Positions 33,230 to 44,520 of a DNA stretch of 64,000 nucleotides are shown piece by piece. Within the stretch, counting starts at the first letter, position 1. Every line of letters starts with the position of its first letter. The stretch is taken from assembly GCA_949361645.1 (NCBI GenBank), contig OX442418.1, positions 9,117,376 to 9,181,375 on the forward strand, written 5' to 3'. A model generated the notes under the pieces. That model had not been told where the DNA came from, did no database searches, and was given only the letters and a program-made list of their open reading frames with translations. Source of the DNA: Spongilla lacustris (taxonomy: Eukaryota; Porifera; Demospongiae; Spongillida; Spongillidae). The position numbers were made by a program, and so were the translations under genes.

Positions 33230-34606
33230 GGAGACCTGGAAGCAATCAATCTGTTTGTTCAAGGCAAAGTGAAGGAGTGGACAAACTTTATTACCATTCT
33301 ATCTGAAGCTGCACAATCATATCCACAAGCTGCCTTTGTAGCATTATCCAAATCTCTTCAATTTGAATGGTTGCACTTGCAAAGACTAATACCAAACATT
33401 GGCAACGCCTTTATCCCTATATGGAATGCTATTAATGCTTCTTTTTGGCCTGCTATTTTTGACAGTACAGTATCCCAACAAGACCAATTACTATTCTCCA
33501 TTCCTGTCAAAATGGGTGGTATGGGCATTCGTAATCCTGCTGAAATGGCCAGCATTGCTTACAACACTTCGTTTTCAGGCACAAAGCATATTTCAGATGC
33601 CATAAAAGAAAGAAAACCTTTTTCATTAATGGATCACAATGCTAAGATGGCAGAGGCAATATCAACTATGCATCATGAACTTCAGCAGCAAGATCAAATC
33701 AAATTAGATTCAGTGCTTCTCACTCTTGATACAAAACAAGTACGAGCTATACAAAGAGCAATCACATTTAAAACATCTACATGGTTAACAGTGATACCAA
33801 CCACAGATCATCATTTTGATCTTTCTGCTACCGAGTTTCGTGATGCTTTAACAGTCAGATATCATAGACCTTTTTTGAAGATGCCAGCAATATGTGATGG
33901 ATGTGGTGCAGCCTTTAGCTATGAACATGCCCTGGATTGTAAGAAAGGAGGTCTCATAACCAGACGCCACAATGAAGTAAGAGACACTCTTGGTGACCTG
34001 TCATCTATTGTTTATAAGGACATTATCAGGGAACCAGTGATACAAGAGGCATGTGAAGTAACAGGTGAACCCTCCTTAATAGCTGATCTTGGTGTACGAG
34101 GGGTCTGGCAGCCTCAGGCTCAAGCACTTTTTGATGTACGTGTGATAGACACCGATGCACCCTCTCATGTTCAAAGAAGTGTGGCAGCAGTCCTAGCATC
34201 AGCTGAAACAGAAAAAAAGAAAAAATACAACAATGCAGCTATTGCTAGACGAGCCTCATTTACACCATTTGTGGTGTCAGTTGATGGTGCCTTGGGATGT
34301 GAAGCAACCAACTATCTTAAACACCTCTCTGAGTACATCTGCATGAAATGGGGAAAGTCCTATGGAGAAGTGATGGGATGGCTGAGGGCCAGTTTGTCGT
34401 TTGCAATCATAAGAGCCACTGATTTGTGTCTCCGGGGATCTCGTATCAGATGGAGGAGTGCGATGGATATGGCTGATGGGATGGGACTTCCCTATATAGT
34501 AGAATAGTTGGTCCTTTTATAATATTTCACATGTGGATAAATCATTTCTATCTCTCTTGAATTATGGATTCTATACTTATGCAAGAACCTGTATTGTATG
34601 TATGTA
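33230..34606 (+). CDS. Truncated RT / endonuclease protein of a second lineage (B1)
   Basis: The open frame continues without a stop from poly-Ile in the microsatellite: GDLEAINLFVQGKVKEWTNF, then PQAAFVALSKSLQFEW and IPVKMGGMGIRNP, the post-RT linker. Next come a zinc knuckle CDGCGAAFSYEHALDC, an RRHNEVRD motif and the endonuclease core LIADLGVRGVW..ALFDVRVIDTDAP. The stop is at 34,505-34,507; a 3' UTR follows to about 34,606. It is clearly a different family from A, with a longer C-terminal part ending DLCLRGSRIRWRSAMDMADG. All RT motifs are absent. It is on the plus strand and thus opposite to most neighbours. Confidence 0.85.
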
Positions 34607-34675
34607 TTTATTATTATTATTATTATTTTCATAATAACAATATTTATTATTATTATTATTATTAATAATAACATT
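34607..34675. repeat. (ATT)n/(TTA)n microsatellite
   Basis: Two ATT runs separated by a short AT-rich interruption, between the 3' end of B1 and the minus-strand remnant at 34.7-35.1 kb. Confidence 0.95.
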
Positions 34676-35140
34676 TATTGTACATGTACTACCGTCTGTT
34701 CCTATAACTAATAAAGGCCTCAAACGATGCGCCCTTCACCTCCTCATCCAGTTGCTCAATACGATAGCTTGACAATGTGTTCAGGTCTAGCCCCGTCAGA
34801 CGTCGGTGGTTTTAAACAATGATCCACTTGGTCTTCGAAGGCAGCCCTGGAGTACTGTTCCTCTTGCGTAGCCCTAGTCTGCGTGGAACAATCCACCCTT
34901 TTCGTGGCCACTTCCGAGGTCAACTCCTCAGCCCTGTCACCCGTTCCCAAAGTCCAGCCATCCAGAGAGCCGCATCCTAATAGGAGCGCACCCCACACGT
35001 ACATCGTGGCTTCAGCCATAGATGGCAGGTACCGTGAGGTGGCCAGCCTACACGTACCAAACTTAAAGGCAAGAGCTATGTCCCGAGGGTAGCAAGTAGA
35101 GAGAGAGAAAAAGAGAGCACCGCTCTACCGCCCGCGCGAA
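34676..35140 (-). pseudogene. Unclassified element remnant with short coding tail
   Basis: It is bounded by TTA microsatellites on both sides. One minus-strand frame reads MAEATMYVWGALLLGCGSLD onward to a stop near 34,756. An overlapping frame reads LTGLDLNTLSSYRIEQLDEE, then KGASFEAFISYRNRR and a stop near 34,690, followed by only about 15 bp before the TAA tail. A frameshift between the two would give one continuous C-terminus. I do not recognise the protein. The GC-rich far end (GCGCGGGCGGTAGAGCGG) differs from the other copies. Confidence 0.45.
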
Positions 35141-35165
35141 AATTTATTATTATTATTATTATTAT
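35141..35165. repeat. (TTA)n microsatellite
   Basis: Eight TTA triplets at the 3' border of the family B tail. Confidence 0.9.
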
Positions 35166-35395
35166 GAATACAATACAACGGTAAAAATATGAACATGAAA
35201 TATATACAATAACACACAAAACACACACACAAACTACTACAGAAGCTACTAAATATATATTATATACAAAAGAAACATGAGAATGGGTGCTGAAATTCAT
35301 TCTGGCAGGTATGGAAGCCCAGCTCCATCTTCAATCTCCATCCTTCTCCTCCATTTCACTCTACTGCCGCGAATGCACAGATTTGTATCACAAAG
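35166..35395 (-). pseudogene. Extremely 5'-truncated family B copy (B2)
   Basis: The minus strand reads TNLCIRGSRVKWRRRM, then EDGAGLPYLPE and a stop, matching the last residues of B1 (TDLCLRGSRIRWRSAM..GLPYIVE). About 130 bp of 3' UTR follow and end at the TTA repeat. Only about 30 codons of the protein remain. Confidence 0.75.
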
Positions 35396-35700
35396 GTGAC
35401 TAAAATAAAATTGAAGTCAAATATATACAGTGTTGTTTGGCTTGAGTTCCAAAAGGAGTTCCTAAGTGGTTGTCCTTCCAAGTATATGTATCCTGTCCAC
35501 AGCAAAGGATTTTCGGTGGCACAGTGGTGGCAATTGCATGTACATATCAGGTAGTCCCTACATAGGATTTGGTGCAGGTTTGCTTTTGCGTGAAAACTAC
35601 ACACTATTTCTGTATATTTCATTGGTGTCCTTGAGTGTATGAATTTGTTATCAGGTTGATAAGGCACTTGGATGAATAATAGATTTTAAGTGTGAAATGT
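35396..35700. repeat. Dispersed repeat, inverted partner at 40.29-40.69 kb
   Basis: Blocks such as ATACTTGGAAGGACA, CACTTAGGAACTCCTTTT and GAACTCAAGCCAAACAACAC occur in both places in opposite orientation, with roughly three-quarters identity by eye. No coding potential is evident. Confidence 0.65.
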
Positions 35701-35912
35701 CCTTGAATGAAGGGACAAGCTGGAAGAATGTCTTTTGCTATAGAGATCTGGGACTATGGGGGCAGGTTTTATTCTTTGATTACAGCATTATATTATGTAT
35801 TGTATCTTCTTTTTCCTAATATGGTGTTGTCATTGTCTGAGTATATTTGACCCTATGTGATTTGAATTAATAAAGAGCCACCATGACAAGGGATCTACAT
35901 TGCTCATGATTT

Positions 35913-35914
35913 GT

Positions 35915-35998
<84 letters not shown>
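35913..35998. repeat. (GT)n microsatellite
   Basis: About 85 bp of almost pure GT dinucleotides. Confidence 0.95.
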
Positions 35999-36002
<4 letters not shown>

Positions 36003-36404
36003 AACATTATTACAATGATAGTAAAACATAATAATAAACATCTATTTTGCGAAGCTTGCCTATATAGCCCCCTCTCCTTTGAATGATGTGTAATGAATGT
36101 TATGTTTTGTTATAGATGTTTTAAAAAATAATACTTTTTAAAATGAATGTCCAAATTCTGACACATCTGGCTAGTAAAGCCATTGCAATTTATATGACCA
36201 GGTTGATGTTCCTTAAATGTCATTAAGTATACCCTAGCATTTTTCCTTGTGGAGCCAAATGAAAGATGATTTTCAAGAAGGTAGAAAGTTCCCCATTCTC
36301 ACTAGGGCTTTTTTGGTACATGGAGTGTGTAACCGTGCGACAGAGATTGATTTTCTATCTGTGCATATATATATATATATATGCACTTGGTGGTCAAAGA
36401 GAAA

Positions 36405-36456
36405 AAGTACCCTAAACTTATATTGGACACACCGTTTGGGCCTCCCATATCCTATT
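36405..36456. repeat. 52-bp repeat shared with the right window edge
   Basis: The phrase CTAAACTTATATTGGACACA and following bases up to CCCATATCCTA occur identically at 63,958-64,000, where the window ends, so the true length of the repeat is unknown. Confidence 0.8.
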
Positions 36457-36841
36457 TACATTCCTATACTTCTTATCTGTCCTCTGTAGGATAGCTCCAT
36501 ATAGCTGTCTCGGACAAGCCAGCAGCATTTGACCTGTCAGTCTGCTTAATCCCATAATTCTTTTCAAAGTGAGTATGACAACAGGAGCAGCTGCATGGAC
36601 CACAGAGCACTGTTCCAATGACACCAAATGCAATCAACTTGGTTGGGTCAGTGTAATAGTACTAGTTGAATCCTACAGAGTGAGGACACTTTTTCTTGAT
36701 TAACCACTTTCAGTTTAGTTTGTGCATTTTAAATATGGGTTCAAATGAATACATATTACTATTGGTTAATAAGCACATGAACACAAACAAGTAGCCACAT
36801 CACAAATGTGATTAATAATAATACCTAGTAATAATAATAAC

Positions 36842-37276
36842 CTTAAAGTAGCTTCACCCATTAATCCCAATACTATAATTAGAGCAGGAGGTACTAGTCT
36901 GTCAGTAGCCTTGGCAGTCAAAGTAAGGAATTTTCAGACCCAGGTTGTGTGTGCATACCTCTTTCAGTAGAGACCTATGGTTTTCGGGATACAGAAGCAC
37001 ATGCTTTTCTTTCCCATCTTGCTATCCAGTCAGGGTACAGCAAGTCCAGGACTACCACCACCATCTACCAAAGACTTAGACCAAGGCTAATGAGAGCTAA
37101 TGCAGGAGCATTCCTTTCTTGGCTTACACCCCTGGGGGTTTGGGCTTTAGATATTGCGACAAAAAAAAGGAAAACAAATTTTTCAGCAGTAACAGAGGAA
37201 ACCAAAGGTTTGCTTGTTAATGTATGTGCTCAACAAGGTGCTAGATCTACCTTTGCTGTGAAAGGATTGGAAAACT
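36842..37276 (+). pseudogene. C-terminal remnant of a family A retrotransposon (A6)
   Basis: After a degenerate TAA tract at 36,811-36,841, the plus-strand frame reads VCIPLSVETYGFRDTEAHAF, then TTTTIYQRLRPRLMRANAGA. This is the segment following the endonuclease in family A (VCIPLAVESYGCWG, TTTIYQRL, VRANARA). The frame then runs on for 45 unrelated codons to a stop at 37,276, because the original stop is lost. It is older and more diverged than the copies at 41-50 kb. Confidence 0.65.
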
Positions 37277-38260
37277 AGCTGGAGATTCCAGAGAAGGAGA
37301 AACCAGTTCTCACTGAGATAGATTCAAATATCAGACACTATGATGGTTGGCAGGCCTGCATGAACATAATTGGTTTCAGGAGTGGACAACAATGTCATTT
37401 TACTTGGAGCTGTACCATCACCAAATGACAATGTGAAAACATAAAAACTAAATTCTCTTGGCGCCAAGGTCCAGGTGTATGAGGGCTAAAACAGATCTTG
37501 CCATTGTTCATGGTAGCTTAAGGCATGTGCAATGTGCATGGGTCTGGATACCTCATTATGTGCAGTTTGTATTGCACATCATTCAAGCTGACTCATTACA
37601 TTAGTTTGCACCATGTTTGGGGCCAAAGAATTTCATAATATGTGTACATGTGAATTTTTTGACCAGAAAAAAAGAGAACTGCTAATCAGTCCCTATGGAC
37701 TACATACATGTACATATGCATGTCAGCATCCACATACATATGTGTGCCTTGTGCTCACCCAATGCATACAATTGCATCATCCCTCCCTAATCCTCCCTCC
37801 CTCCCTCCCTCCTTCTCTCCCTCCCTCCTTCTCTCCTCCCTCCTTCTCTCCTTCGATCTCTCCCTCCCTCTCTCCCTCTTTCCCTTCTTCTCTTCCACCC
37901 TCCCTCTCTCCCTCCCACATGGAATTTTCATGTGACAGTGTGACTACTATAGTTACATAAAGTGTAACATTCACTGCTTTTGACGCACAATTCATGACTT
38001 CCTCCATACATGTACAGACTTATAGCTTATTCATGCAGATGATGTAAAGGGATTTTCGTGGTGAGAAATTTCATTAATGTGCAATTCCTATGCAATGACT
38101 GAGCATTGCACAACATGGTTGCAACAGTTCATTTTGTGGCTTCATACAACCTCAAGTTTGCGTACATGTATATGTCAGTTGTATCGTGATCCTTCGTGAT
38201 TGTAGATTTTTTGATGGTAAAAGAGCTCATTATTATGCCATTGCTAACTAATGCCCCGGC
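37277..38260. other. Gene-free stretch with CT-rich tract
   Basis: A (CCCT)n-like pyrimidine tract lies at 37,786-37,915. The frames that cross it are Ser/Pro/Leu artefacts. Confidence 0.6.
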
Positions 38261-38294
38261 ATGCTCCAGCCATGCTTCTGCATGGCTGGAGCAT
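38261..38294. repeat. Perfect 15-bp stem, 4-nt loop hairpin
   Basis: ATGCTCCAGCCATGC, then TTCT, then the exact reverse complement GCATGGCTGGAGCAT. It is isolated, with no gene next to it. Confidence 0.85.
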
Positions 38295-39026
38295 TGTGTA
38301 ATGTACTCTTACATGCTCCCAGCAATGTCAAATTATGCTTCTGATGTAGCAGAATGCAAGATCTAGTGTACTGATATGTCCCCATAAATCTCTTCATGCA
38401 TGAGTGTTAAAAATGCTTATTATGTACTATATGTGTGTAAATCAATTATCTGCAGGACCAGTTAGGTACGTCCTACGACCAGGAGGAGCAGCTGATAGCT
38501 GCATGGATCATTTAGTGTGTTTGTGCTATTTTGTGTATTTATGGTTATATGTATGTACACCTATTTTTAACTTCATGTATTCATGACCAGATCCACACAC
38601 CATGAATAAGCACAAAACGCTTATGGCAACCTACATGTATGTTTTGACCACCACACATGTGTGTAAACAGGAACACTACACAAGGAGCACGCCTAACTCC
38701 GCACACCGGACATAATATCAATTCAATCCCACTCCTCCCCTCTCCATTACAGATAAACACATATGCATGCAGCAGCAATGAGTTAATTGCGGTACTGGCA
38801 ATAGTTAAAATACCTTAATGTCATGTAATTAACGCAATATTGAGACATAGATTACACTGCACGCTCGCTGTATTAGTAGTTAGATGCGCCCACAACTCCC
38901 ACATAGTTAGATACTGCGGCCAAATCTGCACCTTGTGCGCCGGGCCTGGTTTTAATACGCGAAAACCACGCCCACATAGCCAATCCGGCCTACAATCTAC
39001 AAAAGACACACGATCGTCGGATTGTA

Positions 39027-39097
39027 GTCTCGTGCCCAGACCCAATGCATCGCAGGTACATTACCGCTAAGCGATGCATCTGGTCTGGGCACGAGAC
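39027..39097. repeat. 27-bp-arm hairpin around an 17-bp loop
   Basis: GTCTCGTGCCCAGACC.AATGCATCGC pairs with GCGATGCAT.TGGTCTGGGCACGAGAC with a single mismatch region. The phrase GGTCTGGGTACGAGAC also occurs near 50,775, suggesting a small mobile hairpin family. Confidence 0.75.
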
Positions 39098-39828
39098 CAC
39101 CTGATGTAGTGCAATAATCTTAGCTGTTGGGAGCGGCCCGAGCGGCCCTCTCTCGTACCCCGAAACCTAATGAGGCATGCAGTGGGCGGACGCAACTCTC
39201 GAATAAAATCAAGCCGAGTGTAGCATTTTTATATATCGGGATACGTCGCGATATCGAAATTATTGTTCATGATCAATTATCGCGCGATTGGTTATTAAAT
39301 GTTGGGGTTGGGGTGAATAGTTATGGTTACCACGAAGTACTTAGTGAATTTACGCTAAATGTAATTGCTACCACAGACAATTTCACGAGCATTGAATGCA
39401 AATTAAGCCTGGCACAAAAAAAATTGTTTTTTAGCTACATGATAGCTTGCGCAATGTTCCCAAGCAGTCTGTCAGCTGAAATCAATTTCAGAAAATATGA
39501 TCCATTGTAATCATGAGTCATACGTCCCTACCATAGCCAGACCATAGCTAAACCAGCAAGCAAGTACTTGTGAATTTTTGCTTAGGTATTTTCCTTGAGA
39601 ATCTGAAAAGGTTGCGCCCGTGAAAGGCTGCATTGGCAAATGTATATTTCTAAGGCAAAATTAACTGTAACAGTAAATTATTTTCATTGATATACTTTAT
39701 TCTCTGCTCGTTTCTAAATTTTATTTCTGTGTATCTTTGTATACGTCCGTACACGTGCGATATGACTAATTATAAATACATGTACATGTATATGAATCGC
39801 GATATATAGCCTTTCGCGATATACTGTG

Positions 39829-39993
39829 CATGGCTCAACATCCTAAGCAGATATCAGAGTTGGATTTGCTTTTTGCAGCTAGGAACGCCTCCATTGCAAT
39901 TGAATGCAAGGTTAACGTGGACGTGACACCCAACACCAGATGCAAGGTCTACCTAGAACTAAAGGTGCGCAAGGTTGGTGGATATGCTTTTTA
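39829..39993 (+). other. Coding-like segment 1 of a repeat pair
   Basis: An ATG frame reads MAQHPKQISELDLLFAARN, then IECKVNVDV and VGGYAF before a stop. A related segment at 52,130-52,280 has AECKANYDV and VGGYG. The following 120-250 bp share ACAGCGTA, GCGATGC and GCGTTTCCGAT. The GTTGGTGGATATG phrase may be intron start rather than coding. Function unknown. Confidence 0.3.
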
Positions 39994-40289
39994 ACGCTGC
40001 ATACATGCATTTAAAGAAGATATCAACTTCTGAATTGTACAGCGTATACGTATCCGCTGCGGCGATGCGAGGGGCCGAACCATGGAGGTATGGTGGTAAT
40101 TGGAGGTTTTGCGTTTCCGATAGCTTGCGACATACCTAGGTATTAGTAGCACCTTTTCGGAACACCATATCAGGAAAGAAAAGATACAGTATGTAATATT
40201 ATGACACAATTTAATCCTCATCACAGGATATAACTGCCCATTAGTCCCAATCTCCATACCAAAAGCTACATGTATTCTTCCAACTTAAT

Positions 40290-41400
40290 TGTCACTTCAT
40301 TCAAGGACATATAACAGCCAACTGGAGGTGCTTTATCAGCAGATATTATCCTAGTATACACTCCAAGACACACTGAGATGAAATATACATATATAGCATG
40401 TATAGTTTTCAAACAAGAACAAACCAGCTCCAAGACCAAGTCATACCGCTTAGGGACTCCTTTATTTATACATGTAGTTGCCATCACTGTGCCACTGGAC
40501 GCCATTGCTGTGAATAGGATAAGTATACTTGGAAGGACACCCACTTAGGAACTCCTTTTGGAACTCAAGCCAAACAACACTGTATATATATATATAATTT
40601 ATAATTATAAATCATAATTATATATATATTATAATATAATTATATATATATAATTATATAATTATATATGTATATATATTTGACTTCTAGCTGCATGCCT
40701 TTATGCGCCATGGAATGAAGAAGAGTGCCTTAGTACAACCATGTGACATCGCTTATGGAGGAATGTGAAGATAGAGTATATGGGTACAACAATTTAATGT
40801 GGACGATATAAATAAGATCCGTAGTAGCATGACATTTTGGTTTGTGTATGAGAGATAACTCACCTGATATGCTGCAAATAGAAGTACATGTGCAACAAAA
40901 ACAAATATTTACTACCAATGCATTGCATCATGTAAACATTCATGCTGTATCTGACGCCATTCAAATTATGCTTAAGTTTACTATGTAGTGAACATACACA
41001 ATACGAGGCTTCTGAAGCAGTACATATATACAGTAAACATGGTATATGCATAATCAATGGAATGACCATCCAGGTCACTGAATCATCTATCATTGATCTT
41101 CATCAACGTTCAACCCTGTACATGCAAGTCAGCTCAGTGAATCATATGCATATCATACACATCGCTGTATTTCAAAATATCATATGGATTGTGTATTCAA
41201 TTTCAAAAGGATTATCTCGATCAAATGAAGACAGATGCATTTATTAAGGAAACTAACGATGCAATGCAATTACTCAGCACGCAAACATTTGTGCAATGGT
41301 ATAAATTGTATATTGCATAACACAATCGAATGAATCGTTACTTTTTACATTATCATTTCATAACAAACACATTATTGTCATGTGTATGTTACCGTAGCGC
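40290..41400. repeat. Block of inverted copies of 35.4-35.7 kb and 28.7-28.9 kb
   Basis: 40,290-40,580 matches 35,396-35,700 inverted, and 41,160-41,395 matches the TRAF 3' flank inverted. An AT-rich stretch (40,578-40,680) lies between. No gene is supportable here. Confidence 0.6.
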
Positions 41401-41696
41401 GAAGCAATGGTTTGTTTGCGCAATCTCGAGAGTGCCCTTATATATTTATTCATACAGGCTCCAGTCGATCACCATACCTCGTCACAATTTTCGGCTATAC
41501 TTTTTTACTTCTAGGGTTGTTCCTATTTAGAATTCTTTGCCACAACATGTTGTATCTGCAAAGAATATCATCACTTTCATGTCTCACCTCCAAACTGTAG
41601 ATCTATCTCCCTTTTGTAAACTGTATCCATTTAAATAGGAAGTATATAAGTGCATTTACTCATGCCATTACTTAACCCTGTACAAGCATTGAGAAA

Positions 41697-41713
41697 TATT
41701 ATTATTATTATTT
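41697..41713. repeat. Short (ATT)n at the 3' border of copy A7
   Basis: Five ATT triplets, followed by an A/T-rich tail, end the minus-strand element. Confidence 0.85.
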
Positions 41714-43639
41714 ATTTAATTTTATTTTTTTATTTTTTAAATGATAATAATAATCATTATAGTGTACAAAGATTACACGTACAACGAAACAAAACCCCTA
41801 AGTAGTGTACAGCACACCAAAAAGACCCACAACAACCAAAGAACACCCACCCTAACCCACATGTCTCAATTAACCCCCGTCTACTGACTGCAACAGCCTT
41901 GCACGGGATAGCATGGCTCTTGCATTACAACGAACTAAAGTCAGGTTAAGTCTCTGGTATATGGTCGTTGTGGCTTTGGACTTGCTGCACGTACTGTAAC
42001 TGCAAAGCCAGGCGGGCTGCAAGGCAAGAAAATGAACTATGTGCTTCTTCCCCCCAGCACCCATAAGACTCGACCGCTAAGGGAATGCAGACCCACCCCA
42101 GCTCCCTGCACTTAGGGTCGTTGGCATTGTGCTTGCGCACTTCGTCCCGATCCATACCCTATCTCCAATTGACCACCCAGACGAGCCCTATGGCAGAATT
42201 GCGCAAATACATCCCTCAAGGCATTATGCCGTATCACTGCATCCCCTCCCCCTTTGCAGGTTACTGCATGATGCCCAAGAGGGTCTAGCTGATGGTTGTG
42301 GCAGTGGGGACAACGTTGCTGTGGTGAAGTGTCCATCCCAAGCCACCATTTCAGTGCCATCTGGAACTCTTCCGGCTCCATGCAGAGATTGAGTCCCCTG
42401 GATGGAATCACTGCAAGCCAAGAGGAAGCATGGCGAGATGACGCTGACAACAAGCGGGCACGGTTGGCTGGAGTTGAGGTCGCACACAACTGATCAAACT
42501 GATGGTTTTCAATTCCAGCAGATAACTTTTTTTGGCTCGACCCTGACTCTAAAAACGAATTATCTGATAAAGAACTTGCCTGAGGAACCAAACTATTGTA
42601 AATGCTGACTGCTTGCCTAGAAAACTCATCCAGGGGTTCTGAATTACTGGTTTTGATCACAGATGCCAAGTAAGCCGCTGGACAATGCAGCTCCAACCTA
42701 CGGAGGCCTTGACCACCCCTACTAAGGCTCAACTGCACTTGCTGCCAATCTGCATCCAAAGCATCAATTCCTACACAATCTGAGAAGTGACGTCGAACCT
42801 CCCCATCAAATAATGCTAGTCCTTCTGACACCAGAGAAGGAGGAGTGGAGCGTGCTACATGGACCAATTTACAGAATGATGCACACTGCCGTAAGAGGAG
42901 TAGTGCAATTTGAGGGTCTATTGAACCCACCTCCGCCACCTGAGATAGCAACCTCACTGCCTTGGCCCGCTTTTGAGCCAGAAATTTGGCACAAAATATC
43001 ACATCCCCAATAGGAGCCCCTAAAATCTCTACATTCGGATCATGCTGCCTCTTCATGTCCACTGGAAAGCCTTCCAAAGAGCCTTGAGAAATAAGCTCAC
43101 ATTTGGTAGCATTGATCCTAAGCCCCATGGGGGGACCCATCTGTTGAATGAGTTGGATAGCCCGCTTAACAGCGACTGTAGAACCTGCAAGGGTACCATC
43201 ATCCAGGTACCATCTATTGAATAAGAGATTGGAACACTCCTTGTCCTCCGCAATAGCCCGAACCAGCTTTTGTAGAACCAGAGAAAACAGGAGAGGCCCC
43301 AAAGGATCTCCCTGATGGACACCCTGTTCTGACCCAAGTGTGCCCATTGGGTGCCACAATGTGGGATGTTGTCCATAGCACCAGTAAACCCACCGAAACA
43401 GTTCCGGGAAGTGAGTCGCACACTCTTCTAGCAGGGCCTGCCGTGATGCTTCATTAAAGGCATTCTTTAGATCCACTTTACAAGCAACAAACTCCCTATC
43501 CCCCCAGTGTTCTGAAATGCAGCGACGAAAACCATGCACCAGCTTTTCAGCCCCTGCTGGGTGAGCCACACCCAACTGAAAAGGATCAAAAAACTCAGAG
43601 GCTTTGGCTCTAGAAATGATGCAAAGACACTTCCCTGTC

Positions 43640-43641
<2 letters not shown>
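41714..43641 (-). pseudogene. Family A retrotransposon A7 with endonuclease core deleted
   Basis: The frame from 43,641 carries RT motifs CKVDLKNAFN, GVHQGDPLGPLLF and YLDDGTLAG, then LGAPIGDV and the zinc knuckle CPHCHNHQLDPLGHHAVTC. At about 42,150 it jumps from LEIGYG straight to EVRKHNANDPKC in another frame. Roughly 58 codons are missing, exactly those holding RPADVLV..KPAAFDVTVTSP, the catalytic endonuclease core. A second frameshift near 42,000 precedes TTTIYQRLNLTLVRCNARAM and the stop at 41,870. It is therefore RT-complete from motif A onward but endonuclease-dead. It has the same subfamily tail (VDGG, SENGG) and 3' UTR type as A10. Confidence 0.85.

Positions 43642-43674
<33 letters not shown>
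43642..43674. repeat. (ATT)n microsatellite
   Basis: Eleven ATT triplets between the 5' end of A7 and the 3' end of D1. Confidence 0.95.
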
Positions 43675-44211
43675 GAAACAATACAACGGTTACAAGCAAA
43701 GTACAAATGAATATATGTATACATGCAAATGCACAAAACTTGAGATACAACAACACAATAAACTACACTATACTAAACAAGAGGCTGCCTAGCAATCATT
43801 GCATGGGCATTGTTCTTCTGCAAAGCAATGGCAAGCCTTTGGTATAGCCAGCAAGATATTGATGAAACTGGCTGATCTGATCTGTTGGCCACCATTCTGG
43901 CCAGAGTCTTGAAAATTGGTATACTAGCTGTGCCCCAACCACCAAAAGACTCAACAGCCAAATGAACAAAAAGTATATGTTCGGCATCTAAACTTTGTTC
44001 GTACTTCTTCCGCTTTTGTTTCTCTCTCCAATGAGCAGCACAAAGTTGTTCAGACTGTGGATGGTGGTAATCTAAGAGATGAACCTGTGTAGGGCTGACA
44101 ACAGTGATGTCCATTGCTAAAGGTTCACCTCTAGACCAGTTAGGAATGTAAATATCAGCCGGTTTCTGCTTGATACCAGGCAGAATGTATGGTTTTTCCA
44201 GATGAGGTGAA
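43675..44211 (-). pseudogene. 5'-truncated family D retrotransposon copy (D1)
   Basis: It starts at 44,211 next to the microsatellite with SPHLEKPYILPGIKQKPAD. It keeps the endonuclease core KPADIYIPNW..EPLAMDITVVSP, then AVESFGGWG and LYQRLAIALQKNN, with a stop at 43,773. Over its whole length it is almost identical to the 3' part of D2 (46,412-48,471), differing by scattered single bases. About 145 codons remain, without RT or zinc knuckle. Confidence 0.85.
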
Positions 44212-44274
44212 ATATTATTATTATTATTATTATTATTATTTTATTATTATTTTTTTATTTTATTTTTTATTTTA

Positions 44275-44308
<34 letters not shown>

Positions 44309-44327
44309 TAATAATAATACAACACAA
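44212..44327. repeat. Back-to-back (ATT)n and (AAT)n tract
   Basis: (ATT)n at 44,212-44,250 passes through T-rich sequence into (AAT)n at 44,274-44,325. The two parts are inverted with respect to each other. Confidence 0.95.
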
Positions 44328-44486
44328 CCTAACATATACAATGTACTGGCACACTAACACACTCGATCACTCGCACACAGAACTAAAAGTCATCTAAACC
44401 ATCAAAGGAACTTAATGTTCCCAAGACGGAGGTGGAATTTCCTCTCTGGATTGCCACAGAAAGGCGCTGGAGTAAGAATTGGTAGG

Positions 44487-44489
<3 letters not shown>
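44328..44489 (-). mobile_element. Family C 3'-terminal fragment, copy 2
   Basis: About 160 bp almost identical to 31,320-31,497. It is cut at GGTAGG and joined directly to (ATT)n. It includes the same SYSSAFLWQSREE frame and stop. Its tail ends in (AAT)n on the plus strand, opposite to most other minus-strand copies. Confidence 0.6.
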
Positions 44490-44519
<30 letters not shown>

Positions 44520-44520
44520 T
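44486..44520. repeat. (ATT)n microsatellite
   Basis: ATT triplets between the family C fragment and plus-strand copy A8. Confidence 0.95.

Larger units (their letters stand above)
35700..36810. other. Gene-free stretch with (GT)n and (TA)n
   Basis: Contains a (GT)n microsatellite at 35,913-35,998 and a short (TA)n at 36,366-36,383. Bases 36,405-36,456 recur at 63,950-64,000. No gene is supportable. Confidence 0.55.

Noticed and set aside
35900..36010. GT-rich tract as a possible Z-DNA regulatory element
   Set aside because: It is a plain microsatellite with no gene nearby; no evidence for a role.
37613..38007. Frames over the pyrimidine-rich tract at 37.8 kb
   Set aside because: Ser/Pro/Leu and Glu/Gly repeats simply translate the (CCCT)n tract.
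39127..39510. 127-codon plus-strand frame
   Set aside because: No recognisable domain, no splice support and no repeat partner; not enough to call a gene.
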